NCBI GenBank assembly: GCA_023259035.1
Contig: JAHFRA010000006.1
Location: 54,281 to 118,280 of the forward strand
Origin: Gallionella sp.
GTDB lineage: Bacteria; Pseudomonadota; Gammaproteobacteria; Burkholderiales; Gallionellaceae
DNA: 64,000 nt
Direction: 5' to 3'
This document shows positions 46,615 through 56,342 of this stretch, one piece after another (positions within the stretch are counted from its first letter, which is position 1; each line of letters opens with the position of its first letter). Made by a program: the position numbers and the translations under genes. Below the pieces are notes generated by a model. The model was not told the DNA's origin. It saw only the letters and a program-made list of their open reading frames with translations, and did not search any database.

Positions 46615-48420
46615 TCAATGCCCCTCATAAAGCTGCGCAATTTCTTTCTCGTAGCGCGCGAAAACGCGTGCCCGCTTGAACTTCAGGGTCGGGGTAAGCA
46701 AGCCGTTCTCGATACTCCACGGCTCCGATAACAATAAAACACGGCGCACTTTGGCATAACCGGGAAATTCCTTGATCTGTTCGCCGACGCGCTGCAACAC
46801 CTGCTTCTCGACGCGGCTATCGTGCAGCGATTCCGGCATGTCGGCGCGCACCCCGATTTGTTGCGCGAGAGCCTTCCATTGTTCCGGATTAACCACGGCC
46901 AGCACCACCAGCGCGGGGCGGTCCTCGCCATGCACCATCACCTGATCAAACAGGCGGTCGCGCAGAATGGCCGCCTCCATATCAGAGGGCGGCACCTTCT
47001 CGCCGTTGGACATCACGATGATTTCCTTCAGCCGTCCGGTGATGGTGATATGCCCGCTGGCGTTGATGCTTGCGGTATCGCCGGTGTTCAGCCAGCCGTC
47101 CTTGTCTATCATCGCTGCGGTGGCCTCGTGGTTGTTCCAGTAACCCAGCATGTTGCACGGCCCTTTCACCAGCAGCGCGTTGTGTTCGCCAAGGCGCACC
47201 TGTATGCCTTCCAGCGGCTGCCCCACGGTGGACGGAAGATTATGCTCGACGCGGTTGACGCTTATCACCGGGCTGGTCTCGGTCATGCCGTAGCCCTGCA
47301 CCAGCGGCAGACCGAGCGCGATAAACAGGCGCGACACCTTGGGCGGCAACGCCGCGCCGCCGCTGATGGACAGGCGCAAGCGTCCGCCCAGCCGATCCAT
47401 CACTTTGTCCGCCACCAGATGTTTGAGCAATGGCCACAGCAATAACTTGGGCGACCACGCGCCTCTTCCCTGCTGGTATTCAAAACGATCCCAGCCGACA
47501 TCCACGGTAAGCGTGAACAGCTTGTGCCGCAACAGCGGGGCCTCATCCAGCTTGGCGTGAATAGCGCTGTAAATACGCTCGTAAATGCGCGGCACGGCAA
47601 CCAGAATGGTGGGGCGGATAATTTTCAAATCGTCCGCGAGCAAAGCAACGGAACGCGCATACGCCACCGTCGCTCCGGCCATCATGCTCATGTAATAGCC
47701 CGCCGTGCGCTCGAAAGCGTGGGACAGCGGCAGAAAGGACAGCATGGTATCGCTCGCGCCAATCGGGAAAGTCATCAGCCCGCCATAAGCATTGGAGACG
47801 ATGTTGTGGTGCGACAGCATCACGCCCTTGGGTTTGCCGGTGGTGCCGGAGGTATACATGATGGTGGCCAAATTATCGCGGTCGCGCACGCGCTCCCAGC
47901 CCATTTCGGCCTGCTCGGGCAACCAGTCCCCGGCGCATTTCAGGCGCGGCTCATCATCCCCGGCAATCCTGTCCAGGCTGACCAGACGCTGCACGCTACC
48001 CAGTTGCCCGGTCACCGCGCGCAAAGCCTGCCACTGCTCACCGGTCTCGAACAGCAACACTTTAACCCGCGCATCGTTGATGATGTAAGCCACATTATCC
48101 GGCCTGTCCACGGTGTACAACGGCACCACCTCCATGCCGATCGACATTGCCGCCTGCTCGAACATCACCCATTGCGGGCAGTTGCGCAACATGATGGCGA
48201 CACGGTCACCCGCTACCAGATGCTCGCTCAATAGCGCTGCCTGCCAGCGCGCGACCTGCGCGCGCATCTGCGCCCAGGTCAGCGACAGCCAGGCCTCTTG
48301 GCGGGTATCGAAATAGCGGTAAGCAACAGCATCCGGCGTGCGCTTCACCCGCTCGAGAAACAAGCCATGCAGCGTAACGGCATCTTCCGGTTTGATGATG
48401 TGGTCTTTATTGCCCTGCAT
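46615..48420 (-). CDS. fadD: Long-chain acyl-CoA synthetase (AMP-forming)
   Basis: Predicted 601 aa of the ANL superfamily. The P-loop is TIMYTSGTTGKPKGVML, the A5 motif YGMTETSP, and the hinge/ATP region DGWLNTGD and ITGRLKEIIVMSNGEKV. Activates fatty acids with ATP and CoA for beta-oxidation. FACS-type length with a C-terminal Lys region (LTPTLKFKRARV). Upstream of the thioesterase on the same strand. Confidence 0.92.
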   Translation of the reverse strand: MQGNKDHIIKPEDAVTLHGLFLERVKRTPDAVAYRYFDTRQEAWLSLTWAQMRAQVARWQAALLSEHLVAGDRVAIMLRNCPQWVMFEQAAMSIGMEVVPLYTVDRPDNVAYIINDARVKVLLFETGEQWQALRAVTGQLGSVQRLVSLDRIAGDDEPRLKCAGDWLPEQAEMGWERVRDRDNLATIMYTSGTTGKPKGVMLSHHNIVSNAYGGLMTFPIGASDTMLSFLPLSHAFERTAGYYMSMMAGATVAYARSVALLADDLKIIRPTILVAVPRIYERIYSAIHAKLDEAPLLRHKLFTLTVDVGWDRFEYQQGRGAWSPKLLLWPLLKHLVADKVMDRLGGRLRLSISGGAALPPKVSRLFIALGLPLVQGYGMTETSPVISVNRVEHNLPSTVGQPLEGIQVRLGEHNALLVKGPCNMLGYWNNHEATAAMIDKDGWLNTGDTASINASGHITITGRLKEIIVMSNGEKVPPSDMEAAILRDRLFDQVMVHGEDRPALVVLAVVNPEQWKALAQQIGVRADMPESLHDSRVEKQVLQRVGEQIKEFPGYAKVRRVLLLSEPWSIENGLLTPTLKFKRARVFARYEKEIAQLYEGH

Positions 48421-48526
48421 AGCTCATCCTCCAAATAATAAATTCCGCTTCGCCCCCATTAGAAAAGGGGAGCGGCGGGAATTTTCCATCGCGCATTTGT
48501 GCCATTCATTATGCAATTCTCAACCG

Positions 48527-49363
48527 TTACTCCAAAAACAAATCATCAAATAACGGCACACCCGTCGTCACTGCATACTGCCCGAAATTCTCCACCCCCG
48601 CTTCGCGCAACACCTCTTCGTCCACAAAGAAATTACCGCTGCAAGACCGGCTGTCGCGTGTCAGGATATGGTACGCCGCATCGGCCACGATAGCCGGTTT
48701 GCGCGAAGCGCGCAGGATAGCTTCAGGAAAATTGAATTCGACGGCAGCGGTAGCGATAGTGGTGCGCGGCCACAGGCAATTCACCCCTATGCATTTAGCC
48801 CCGCTGCCATCGGCGGCAAATTCGCGCGCCATGCCCAGCGCGCACAAGCTCATGCCGTATTTGGAAATGCTGTAGGCCACATGCGGCGCGAACCATTTCG
48901 CGTCCAGGTTGAGCGGCGGCGACAGCGTGAGAATGTGCGGGTTGGCGGCTTTCTTCAAATAGGGAATACAGGCTTGCGACGCCAGGAAGGTGGCGCGCAT
49001 GTTCACGTCCCACATCAGATCGAGTTTTTTGGCCGACGTTTCCAAAGTGCCGCTCAAACTGATCGCGCTGGCATTATTGACCAGCACATCGATGCCGCCG
49101 AACTGCTCCACGGTCTGTGCCACGGCAGCCCGGATCGCCTGCTCGTCGCGCACATCCAGTTGAATCGCCAGAGCCCGTCCACCCGCTTGCAGTACTTCCC
49201 CGGCAACGCTGTGGATCGTGCCCGGCAGCTTGGCGTGCGCTTCCACGGTTTTTCCGGTGATCACCACTTTCGCGCCATCGCGCGCGCAGCGCAATGCGAT
49301 CTCGCGCCCGATGCCGCGACTGGAACCGGTAATGAAAATCACCTTGTCGCGCAACATACTCAT
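48527..49363 (-). CDS. Short-chain dehydrogenase (HSDL2-like)
   Basis: Predicted 278 aa. NAD(P) motif GSSRGIGREIALR, NNAS structural motif, and catalytic YSISK (Tyr, Lys). The C-terminal sequence (CLWPRTTIATAAV, FFVDEEVLREAG) matches hydroxysteroid-dehydrogenase-like protein 2 types. Substrate unknown; location suggests lipid metabolism. The start overlaps the fadE stop (ATGA). Confidence 0.88.
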   Translation of the reverse strand: MSMLRDKVIFITGSSRGIGREIALRCARDGAKVVITGKTVEAHAKLPGTIHSVAGEVLQAGGRALAIQLDVRDEQAIRAAVAQTVEQFGGIDVLVNNASAISLSGTLETSAKKLDLMWDVNMRATFLASQACIPYLKKAANPHILTLSPPLNLDAKWFAPHVAYSISKYGMSLCALGMAREFAADGSGAKCIGVNCLWPRTTIATAAVEFNFPEAILRASRKPAIVADAAYHILTRDSRSCSGNFFVDEEVLREAGVENFGQYAVTTGVPLFDDLFLE

Positions 49364-51798
49364 GGATGATGGGACATCAGTTCTTCCGGCGCGAAATCGT
49401 CCACCATGATGACCTTGCGGCGCAGTGCGTAGTCGCGCTCCAGTTGCAATGCCTGTTCCGCCGTAACGATACCCTTGTCGCGCGCCTCGGCGATGCGCAA
49501 TAACTCTTCCAGTGTTTTCAGCTTTCCCGCCTTGCGGGCCTCATCCAGCCTGGCTTGCAGCGGCTCGCAAGCCAGCGTGCTGGCGAGTGCCGCTTCCAGT
49601 GCGCCCACCGCATCCTGCTCGTCGCTGGGCAGATATATCCCGGCGGTCAGACGATCGCGCGCCGCACCCGGTTGCATCAACAGGGTGGCGATTTGATGTC
49701 CGAGCTGATCGGCAGGCGGTGCAAAACATTTGCCGAGCGGAAAAATCAGCGCGCGCAATATCCACCGTACCATTGGATTTGGAAAATTCTGCATCACGCC
49801 GTCGAAGGCTTGCTGTATTTTGCATAACGCATCCTGCATCGCCCAGTGCAGCAGCGGCAAATCTTCGGCGGGGCGGCCATCATCCTCGAAGCGTTTCAGC
49901 GCCGCCGAACACAAATACAGCAGGCTCAGCACGTCACCGAGACGCGCTGAAATTTTCTCGCGCCGTTTCAGCGAGCCGCCCAGCACCGCCATCGCCACAT
50001 CCGCGCTCAACGCAAAGGCCGAGGAAAAGCGCGTCAACTGCTGGTAGTAGCGATGGGTTTCACTGCCCGGCGGCACCGGAATACCGCGTCCGTTGACCAA
50101 CCCGAAAACAAGACTGCGTGCCGCGTTACTCAAGGCAAAACTGAAGTGCCCGAACAACGCTTCGTCGAACTGATGCAAGGCGCGACCGTGGTCTTGTTCA
50201 AGCGTTGCCGCGACTTCTTTCAACACATAAGGATGGGAACGGATCGCGCCCTGCCCGAAAATCATCAGTGTGCGCGTCAGGATATTCGCGCCTTCCACGG
50301 TGATGCCGATCGGGGTCTGCTGATAGAAACGCCCCAGATAATTATCCGGGCCGAGGCTGATGCCCTTGCCGCCATGCACGTCCATCGCATCGTTGATGAC
50401 GATACGTCCGCGCTCGGTGGCATGGTATTTGATGATGGCGGAAATCACCGATGGCTTCTCGCCCAGATCCACCGCCAATGCGGTCAATGCGCGCGCCGCG
50501 TCCACCATGTAAGTGTGTGCGCCGATGCGCGCCAGCGGTTCTTCCACGCCTTCGAACCTGCCGATCGGCACCTTGAATTGTTTGCGCACCCGGCCATAAG
50601 CCCCGCAGGTACGGGCGGCCAACTTCATGCCGCCGATGCTGCTGGCAGGCAGGGAAATCGAACGGCCCGCCGCCAGGCATTCCATCAACATGCGCCAGCC
50701 CTGACCGATGCGCTCCTGCCCGCCGATGATGTAGCCCATCGGGATGAACACATCCTTGCCCTGCGTCGGGCCGTTCAGGAAGGCGGAATTCAGCGGAAAG
50801 TGGCGACGGCCAATCTGCACGCCCGGTGTATCGGTGGGAATCAGCGCGAGCGTGATGCCCAGACTATCATCACCGCCGAGCAAGTGATCCGGGTCATGCA
50901 GCTTGAATGCCATACCGAGCAGCGTCGCTGCCGGAGCCAGCGTGATGTAACGCTTCTCCCAAGTTAAACGGATGCCCAACACATTCTGTTGCCCGGCGAA
51001 TTCGCCGTGACACACCACGCCGTAATCGGGGATCGCACCGGCGTCCGAACCGGCGAACGGCCCGGTCAACGCGAAGCACGGCACTTCCAGACCCTTGGCC
51101 AGGCGATGCAGATACTGTTCCTTTTGCCCGTCGGTGCCGTAGTGCAACAACAGCTCGGCAGGTCCCAGAGAATTCGGCACCATCACCGTCACCGCCGCCG
51201 TGCCGCTACGCGAAGCCACCTTGCCCACCACCGCCGAATGCGCCTGCGCGGAAAATTCCAGCCCGCCAAAACGCTTCGGGATAATCATGCCGAAGAAGCC
51301 CTTGTCCTTGATGAATTGCCAGACCTCGGGCGGCAAATCGGCACGATTGTGCGTGATGTCCCAATCATCCAGCATCGCGCACAGTTGATCGACTTCATTA
51401 TCGAGAAAGGCTTGCTCTTCGATACTCAATCCGCACTTCGGAAAGGCCAGCAGCTTATTCCAGTCAGGATGGCCGCTGAACAAATCGCCATCCCACCATA
51501 CCGTACCGGCATCGATCGCCTCCTGCTCGGTAGCTGAAATCTGCGGCAGTATCTTGCGAAAAATCTTGAGCACTGTGCCGCTGACCAGCGTGCGGCGCAA
51601 CACGGGAATGCCGAACAACGCGATGAACAGAAACAGCGCAACATATACCGCCTGCAAGGCGAAATCCGAAATACGCGACTGGATCGCCACCACCGGCACG
51701 ATCACCATCACCGCCAGCACCCAACTGGTAATAGAAGCGCGGAAAAAAGCCAGCACCAGAATTATGACCAGTGCCGCCACCAACATCAGGATTTCCAC
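49360..51798 (-). CDS. fadE: Acyl-CoA dehydrogenase, FadE type
   Basis: Predicted 812 aa, matching the long FadE family rather than the 380-aa type. Two N-terminal membrane helices (about 3-55) are followed by the dehydrogenase core (FALTGPFAGSDAGAIPDYG, GGKGISLGPDNYL) and a long C-terminal domain. It introduces the first double bond in acyl-CoA during beta-oxidation, membrane-associated. Upstream gene of the fadE-SDR pair. Confidence 0.94.
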   Translation of the reverse strand: MEILMLVAALVIILVLAFFRASITSWVLAVMVIVPVVAIQSRISDFALQAVYVALFLFIALFGIPVLRRTLVSGTVLKIFRKILPQISATEQEAIDAGTVWWDGDLFSGHPDWNKLLAFPKCGLSIEEQAFLDNEVDQLCAMLDDWDITHNRADLPPEVWQFIKDKGFFGMIIPKRFGGLEFSAQAHSAVVGKVASRSGTAAVTVMVPNSLGPAELLLHYGTDGQKEQYLHRLAKGLEVPCFALTGPFAGSDAGAIPDYGVVCHGEFAGQQNVLGIRLTWEKRYITLAPAATLLGMAFKLHDPDHLLGGDDSLGITLALIPTDTPGVQIGRRHFPLNSAFLNGPTQGKDVFIPMGYIIGGQERIGQGWRMLMECLAAGRSISLPASSIGGMKLAARTCGAYGRVRKQFKVPIGRFEGVEEPLARIGAHTYMVDAARALTALAVDLGEKPSVISAIIKYHATERGRIVINDAMDVHGGKGISLGPDNYLGRFYQQTPIGITVEGANILTRTLMIFGQGAIRSHPYVLKEVAATLEQDHGRALHQFDEALFGHFSFALSNAARSLVFGLVNGRGIPVPPGSETHRYYQQLTRFSSAFALSADVAMAVLGGSLKRREKISARLGDVLSLLYLCSAALKRFEDDGRPAEDLPLLHWAMQDALCKIQQAFDGVMQNFPNPMVRWILRALIFPLGKCFAPPADQLGHQIATLLMQPGAARDRLTAGIYLPSDEQDAVGALEAALASTLACEPLQARLDEARKAGKLKTLEELLRIAEARDKGIVTAEQALQLERDYALRRKVIMVDDFAPEELMSHHP

Positions 51799-51874
51799 TG
51801 CCTACCTCCTATTTCCGTTGTTGTTATATGCTAGCGCCTAACCGCAGAGCCCAGGGCTGCCATCATAATTTCGC

Positions 51875-52870
51875 TCAATTATGTGTCTTTGCCATTTTTA
51901 CCAGGTTTCGTCCGTCCAGTTTGGCCTGCTGGAGCGCTCCATCAGCAGCAGCCAGCACCGAATCCAGTGTATCGCCGGATAGCGCCGCAGAAACGCCAAG
52001 CGAAACCGTAACATGCTCCTCTTGAGTTGCATTAGTGGTATTGGCAGCATCTGGTGCGCCCATTCTTCCAATACGCAACACAGGCGCCGCAACCACTTCG
52101 CGCAGGCGCTCTGCCATTTTCATGGCCAGATCCAGTGACCGTTCCGGAAACAATACAGCAAATTTGTCGCCGCCCAGATACACCAATAAATCATGGGGTC
52201 TCAGGTTTGCCGCCATTATTTGCGCCACCCCCTTTAAGACTCTATCCCCGGCAAGATGACCGTAGCGATCATTAAAATCCTTGAAACGGTCAATATCCGC
52301 CACCAGCAGAAAGAGCGGCACACCGTTTCGCTCGCAACGCTGCGCCATGCGGTGGAATGCCTCGCTCATCCAGTTTTTGTTGTGCAATCCCGTCAGCATA
52401 TCAATATTGGCGGACGCCTCAAATTCGAGACTGGGTTCAGTTGTCGTCACCTGCAGCAGATTATCATTGCGGATGCGACCGGCAAGGATACTCAGCAAGT
52501 TGCGGGCAATGCCATTCGAATTATCCACCATCGACCAAACCAGTTCATGCGGCACCTTCAGCATGCGCGTATCCTGCGCCGCCATAACCAGCGCCGCAGA
52601 ATTCCCGCCATCGATCAGTGATAACTCGCCAATACATTCGCCCGATCCCAGTACGGCATGCACCGGCAGGCCACGGCCATTTAAATAGACGCGGAGCTCA
52701 CCATCCAGCACCAAATAGAGCGAAGTATTCTTCTGCCCAACATCCAGTAGTGTCGCGCCGCTTTTCAGGGCGATTACTTGACAGCCTTTCAGGATGTGCT
52801 CAACGCTCCCCAGGCTAATATTGCGGAACAACTTATTTCGTTCCAGCAGCATGCGATAAGAATCAGTCAT
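51875..52870 (-). CDS. Cyclic nucleotide-binding domain plus degenerate GGDEF protein
   Basis: Predicted 331 aa from MTDSYRMLLERNKLF, with GGTGAAG nearby upstream; other ATG and TTG starts lie 6 and 11 codons earlier. Residues 10-125 form a cNMP-binding barrel (GSGECIGELSLIDGGNSAA). The C-terminal GGDEF domain has GGDKF in place of GGDEF: the catalytic Glu is replaced by Lys. The RxxD inhibitory site (RPHD) is kept. I infer a c-di-GMP receptor or inactive enzyme rather than a cyclase. Confidence 0.88.
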   Translation of the reverse strand: MTDSYRMLLERNKLFRNISLGSVEHILKGCQVIALKSGATLLDVGQKNTSLYLVLDGELRVYLNGRGLPVHAVLGSGECIGELSLIDGGNSAALVMAAQDTRMLKVPHELVWSMVDNSNGIARNLLSILAGRIRNDNLLQVTTTEPSLEFEASANIDMLTGLHNKNWMSEAFHRMAQRCERNGVPLFLLVADIDRFKDFNDRYGHLAGDRVLKGVAQIMAANLRPHDLLVYLGGDKFAVLFPERSLDLAMKMAERLREVVAAPVLRIGRMGAPDAANTTNATQEEHVTVSLGVSAALSGDTLDSVLAAADGALQQAKLDGRNLVKMAKTHN

Positions 52871-53013
52871 CGTCGCAGTCTTCACCATTGAGTAATGGGT
52901 CAAGTATACACAAAGGCCTAAGCAGGCAGAAGAAAACTCTCCTGCTGATAAACCGTAGCCTTTCCAGGAATTGCCCCAGCTTGCACGCTATATCGAGTTG
53001 CCGAAGAACAACG

Positions 53014-54375
53014 CTAGCGCACCCGATTCACCGCCTCTTCAACGCGCTCCACCGCGATGATCTCGATGCCGGGTATCTTCTGCTTCGGTGCGTTGGCTTT
53101 GGGGATGATGGCCTGCGTGAAGCCCAGCTTGGCGGCTTCGCGCAGACGCTCCTGGCCGCGCTGCACCGGGCGCACTTCGCCCGCTAGGCCGACTTCGCCG
53201 AACACCACCAGTTTCGCCGGTAGCGGCTTGTTGCGCAGGCTCGACACCATCGCGAGGATCACCGCGAGGTCGGCACCCGGCTCGGTGATCTTCACGCCGC
53301 CCACCGCGTTGATGAACACGTCCTGATCGTAGCAGGCGATGCCCGCATGGCGGTGCAACACCGCAAGCAGCATCGCGAGCCGGTTTTGCTCCAAGCCTAA
53401 TGATAGCCGCCGCACATTGGGCGAATGCGCCTCGTCGAGCAACGCCTGGATTTCCACCAGCAACGGGCGCGTGCCTTCCTGTGTGACCATCACGCACGAA
53501 CCGGCCACCGGGTCGCCGTGCTGCGACAGAAACAATGCGGACGGGTTGCTCACCTCGCGCAAACCCTTCTCGGTCATCGCAAACACGCCGAGCTCGTTCA
53601 CCGCACCGAAGCGGTTCTTGAACGCGCGGATCAAACGAAAACTGGAATGGGTGTCGCCCTCGAAATACAGCACGGTATCGACGATATGTTCCAGCACGCG
53701 CGGCCCTGCCAGCGCGCCTTCCTTGGTGACATGCCCGACCAGAATGATGGTGATGTTGCTGCTCTTGGCGATGCGCGTCAGTTGTGCCGCGCATTCGCGC
53801 ACCTGTGCCACCGAGCCGGGTGCGGAGGTGAGCTGCTCGGAATACACCGTCTGGATCGAATCGATCACCACCACGTCCGGCTTGTCCTGTGCGATGGTCG
53901 CCTGAATTTTTTCCAGCTGGATTTCCGGCAGCAGGCGCAGGCTGCGCGCATCCAGAGATAATCGCTTTGCGCGCAACGCGATCTGCTGCGCCGATTCTTC
54001 GCCGCTGACATATAAAGTGTTTTGTTGTTTGGACAGATGCGCCAGCACTTGCAGCAGCAGCGTGGATTTGCCGATGCCCGGATCGCCGCCGATCAGCACC
54101 ACCGCACCGGACACCAGCCCGCCGCCCAGCACGCGGTCGAATTCCTCGATGCCGGTTGGCGTGCGCGGCACTTCCGCCGCCTCGACCTCGGACAGCAACT
54201 GCACCTTGCCGCTCGCCGCCAGCGCACTGAAACGGTTTTTAGCGCCGGGCGCGGAAGCCTCGGCCACCGACTCGATCAGCGTGTTCCACTCCATGCAATG
54301 CGGGCACTGCCCCTGCCACTTCGGCGTCTGTCCGCCGCATTCGGTGCAGGAATAAATCGTTTTTGCTTTAGCCAT
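53014..54375 (-). CDS. radA: DNA repair protein RadA
   Basis: Predicted 453 aa. The N-terminal zinc ribbon is CTECGGQTPKWQGQCPHC (cited as its CxxC pair ends), followed by a RecA-type ATPase with Walker A GGDPGIGKST, the KNRFG motif, and a Lon-like C-terminal domain. RadA promotes branch migration in recombination. Standard length. Confidence 0.97.
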   Translation of the reverse strand: MAKAKTIYSCTECGGQTPKWQGQCPHCMEWNTLIESVAEASAPGAKNRFSALAASGKVQLLSEVEAAEVPRTPTGIEEFDRVLGGGLVSGAVVLIGGDPGIGKSTLLLQVLAHLSKQQNTLYVSGEESAQQIALRAKRLSLDARSLRLLPEIQLEKIQATIAQDKPDVVVIDSIQTVYSEQLTSAPGSVAQVRECAAQLTRIAKSSNITIILVGHVTKEGALAGPRVLEHIVDTVLYFEGDTHSSFRLIRAFKNRFGAVNELGVFAMTEKGLREVSNPSALFLSQHGDPVAGSCVMVTQEGTRPLLVEIQALLDEAHSPNVRRLSLGLEQNRLAMLLAVLHRHAGIACYDQDVFINAVGGVKITEPGADLAVILAMVSSLRNKPLPAKLVVFGEVGLAGEVRPVQRGQERLREAAKLGFTQAIIPKANAPKQKIPGIEIIAVERVEEAVNRVR

Positions 54376-54446
54376 AAACTCTCTCTATTACTGAAACAAC
54401 CTATGCCTGGACAAGTCCGCGATACACTAACTAACGCGAATTAGCA

Positions 54447-55325
54447 TCAAGTGCTTACCTTAACTGGCAAGCCAAGTTTGCCGATACGCTCGGCGAAAGC
54501 TTGCAGATTCTCTGCGGGCAATGCGGACAGATGCGGCGCTTCCGCTTGCAGCGAAGGGCGCGCGAGGCCATAGAGCAGCACGCCTTGCGGTTTATGTCCG
54601 TCGCGCAGCAGCGCTGAAACGAACTCCAGATAGTCTTCTTCATCCTGTTTGCCGGGCGGTTCGCCGTCCAGCGCGAACCAGCAGGTTTGCAGCCAGGTCG
54701 GGCACAGCGCGATGGCACTGACAAGGTTATCGCGCACTTTGTTCAAGCTGGTGCTGGTGTTGTTGATGAGCCGCATCCCCGCTGCGCTGGCACGATCCAG
54801 CTTGAACCACACTTCGCCGTTAAGCTGCGCCATGTTGCGCAAACCTTGCTGCACTTCGTTGCGGTACAGCAGGCTGCCGTTGGTGATCAGCACGGTTTTC
54901 ACCGCTTCCGGAAAAACCTGTCCTGAGCCCGGTCGAAGGGGTGTTTCGCGGCGCACGCGTCCTATGAGTTCGATGACCTGGGCGAATTCGGCGGAACTGG
55001 TTGGCTCGCCGTTGCCGGACAGCGCGATATCATTAATGCGCCGCGCGTCTTCGGGAACGCGGCTTTGCATGAAGTCGCCGGACAACAACTCGTTGAGAAA
55101 TCCGCGCAGTTCGTTTTCCAGGACAGCCAGATCAACCGGCGGTGCGGTGCCGCGTGTCAAACCGGGAACCTGGCAGTAGATGCAACGCCAGTTGCAGGCG
55201 TTGTTTGGATTGAGGTTGATGCCGACCGAGATACCGTCGGCGCGGCGTGACACTACCGGGTAGACGTAGCGCAAAGCCGCGCTGTCGCGGTCGTGGTTGA
55301 TGGTGCTGAGTTTTGTGTCGTTCAA
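54447..55325 (-). CDS. Radical SAM protein
   Basis: Predicted 292 aa. The SAM-binding 4Fe-4S motif is CNWRCIYC (CxxxCxxC) at about 43-50, followed by GNGEPTSS and later ITNGSLL as in radical SAM barrels. The substrate is unknown. Around residues 128-136 the sequence TPLRPGSGQ is encoded by what looks like a short intergenic repeat (core CCTGAGCCCGGTCGAAGGG), inserted without breaking the frame. Downstream of the nlpD-like gene on the same strand. Confidence 0.88.
   Translation of the reverse strand: MNDTKLSTINHDRDSAALRYVYPVVSRRADGISVGINLNPNNACNWRCIYCQVPGLTRGTAPPVDLAVLENELRGFLNELLSGDFMQSRVPEDARRINDIALSGNGEPTSSAEFAQVIELIGRVRRETPLRPGSGQVFPEAVKTVLITNGSLLYRNEVQQGLRNMAQLNGEVWFKLDRASAAGMRLINNTSTSLNKVRDNLVSAIALCPTWLQTCWFALDGEPPGKQDEEDYLEFVSALLRDGHKPQGVLLYGLARPSLQAEAPHLSALPAENLQAFAERIGKLGLPVKVST
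54922..54940. repeat. Short 'CTTCGACmGGCTCAGG'-type repeat inside the radical SAM gene
   Basis: CCTGAGCCCGGTCGAAGGG resembles the widespread intergenic repeat CCTGAGCCTGTCGAAGGG, but here it is part of a coding sequence and in frame. The match was judged by eye from general knowledge of this repeat. Confidence 0.5.
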
Positions 55326-55331
55326 GACAAC

Positions 55332-56342
55332 TCAGGATTTACCGAGAGGCAGATATTTCGCCGGATCGACAGGCTTGCCGAAGCGCCGCACTTCAAAATG
55401 CAGCTTGACCTGGTCGGCATCGGTGTTGCCCATCTCGGCAATCTTCTGCCCGCGCGTGACACTTTGCCCTTCCTTCACCAGCACCTGATCGTTGTGCGCA
55501 TAAGCGCTGAGATAGGTCTTGTTGTGCTTGATGATGACCAGCTTGCCATAACCGCGCAGCCCGCTGCCGCTATAAACCACCTTGCCGGGGGCGCTGGCAG
55601 TGATCGTCTGGCCGAGATTACCGGCAATATCGATACCTTTGCGGTTGGCCGATTCGGAAAACTCACCGATTAATTTACCCTTGGCAGGCATATTCCATTC
55701 CAACGATTCGTCTTCGCCATCGTCGGCGCCCCCCCCCATCTTGCTATCGTGGCTGGTTTCCGGTTTTGTTTCCGGTTTTGTTTCCGGCGCGGCTTCCGGC
55801 TTTGGTTTGCTTTCCACTTTGGCGACAACCGCGACATCAGGTTTAGTCTGCTGAACTTTCTCAATCTGTGCCACCGCTGCCTCGCTGTAGGCGTATTTCG
55901 CGAGCCTCGGCTGTTCTTTCACCAGCGATTCGATCGTCTTGTTGTCAGTGGCAACTGCCGCAGTAACAGGTACGCCAGCAACAGCGTGGCTGACAACGGA
56001 AGCCGCACTGCCCGGAAACAGCTTGATTTCCTGCCCTATGGAAATCACGTCAGGGTTTTTGATACCGTTCAATTCGGCTAACTCGTGATAACCAAATCCA
56101 TAATTGAACGCAATGCTGTACAGCGTATCGCCCTTTTGTACAACATGCACTTGGGGACGCCAATCTTTTTCGTGCGCAACTTTCTTGGATGTAATTTCGA
56201 CCTTGGGTGTAATCTCAACAGCAGCAACGCTCTTTTTGGGCGTTTCACTGCGCTCGACAACCGGAGCACGGTGTCCGCTCGATGAACATCCCGCCAACAC
56301 GGCAACCACCAACAACAAATTACAAAACTGACTTGGTTTCAT
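55332..56342 (-). CDS. nlpD: LysM/M23 murein hydrolase activator, NlpD-like
   Basis: Predicted 336 aa lipoprotein: lipobox near VVAVLAGCSSS. A LysM domain (about 66-112, VVQKGDTLYSIAFNYGFGY) is followed by a Pro/Glu/Lys linker with PETKPETKPETS repeats and a C-terminal LytM/M23 domain. The motifs NRKGIDIAG and LHFEVR lack the first zinc His, as in NlpD, so it likely activates an amidase rather than cutting itself. A run of nine G bases (coding strand) lies in the linker. Overlaps pcm, the usual surE-pcm-nlpD order. Confidence 0.93.
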   Translation of the reverse strand: MKPSQFCNLLLVVAVLAGCSSSGHRAPVVERSETPKKSVAAVEITPKVEITSKKVAHEKDWRPQVHVVQKGDTLYSIAFNYGFGYHELAELNGIKNPDVISIGQEIKLFPGSAASVVSHAVAGVPVTAAVATDNKTIESLVKEQPRLAKYAYSEAAVAQIEKVQQTKPDVAVVAKVESKPKPEAAPETKPETKPETSHDSKMGGGADDGEDESLEWNMPAKGKLIGEFSESANRKGIDIAGNLGQTITASAPGKVVYSGSGLRGYGKLVIIKHNKTYLSAYAHNDQVLVKEGQSVTRGQKIAEMGNTDADQVKLHFEVRRFGKPVDPAKYLPLGKS

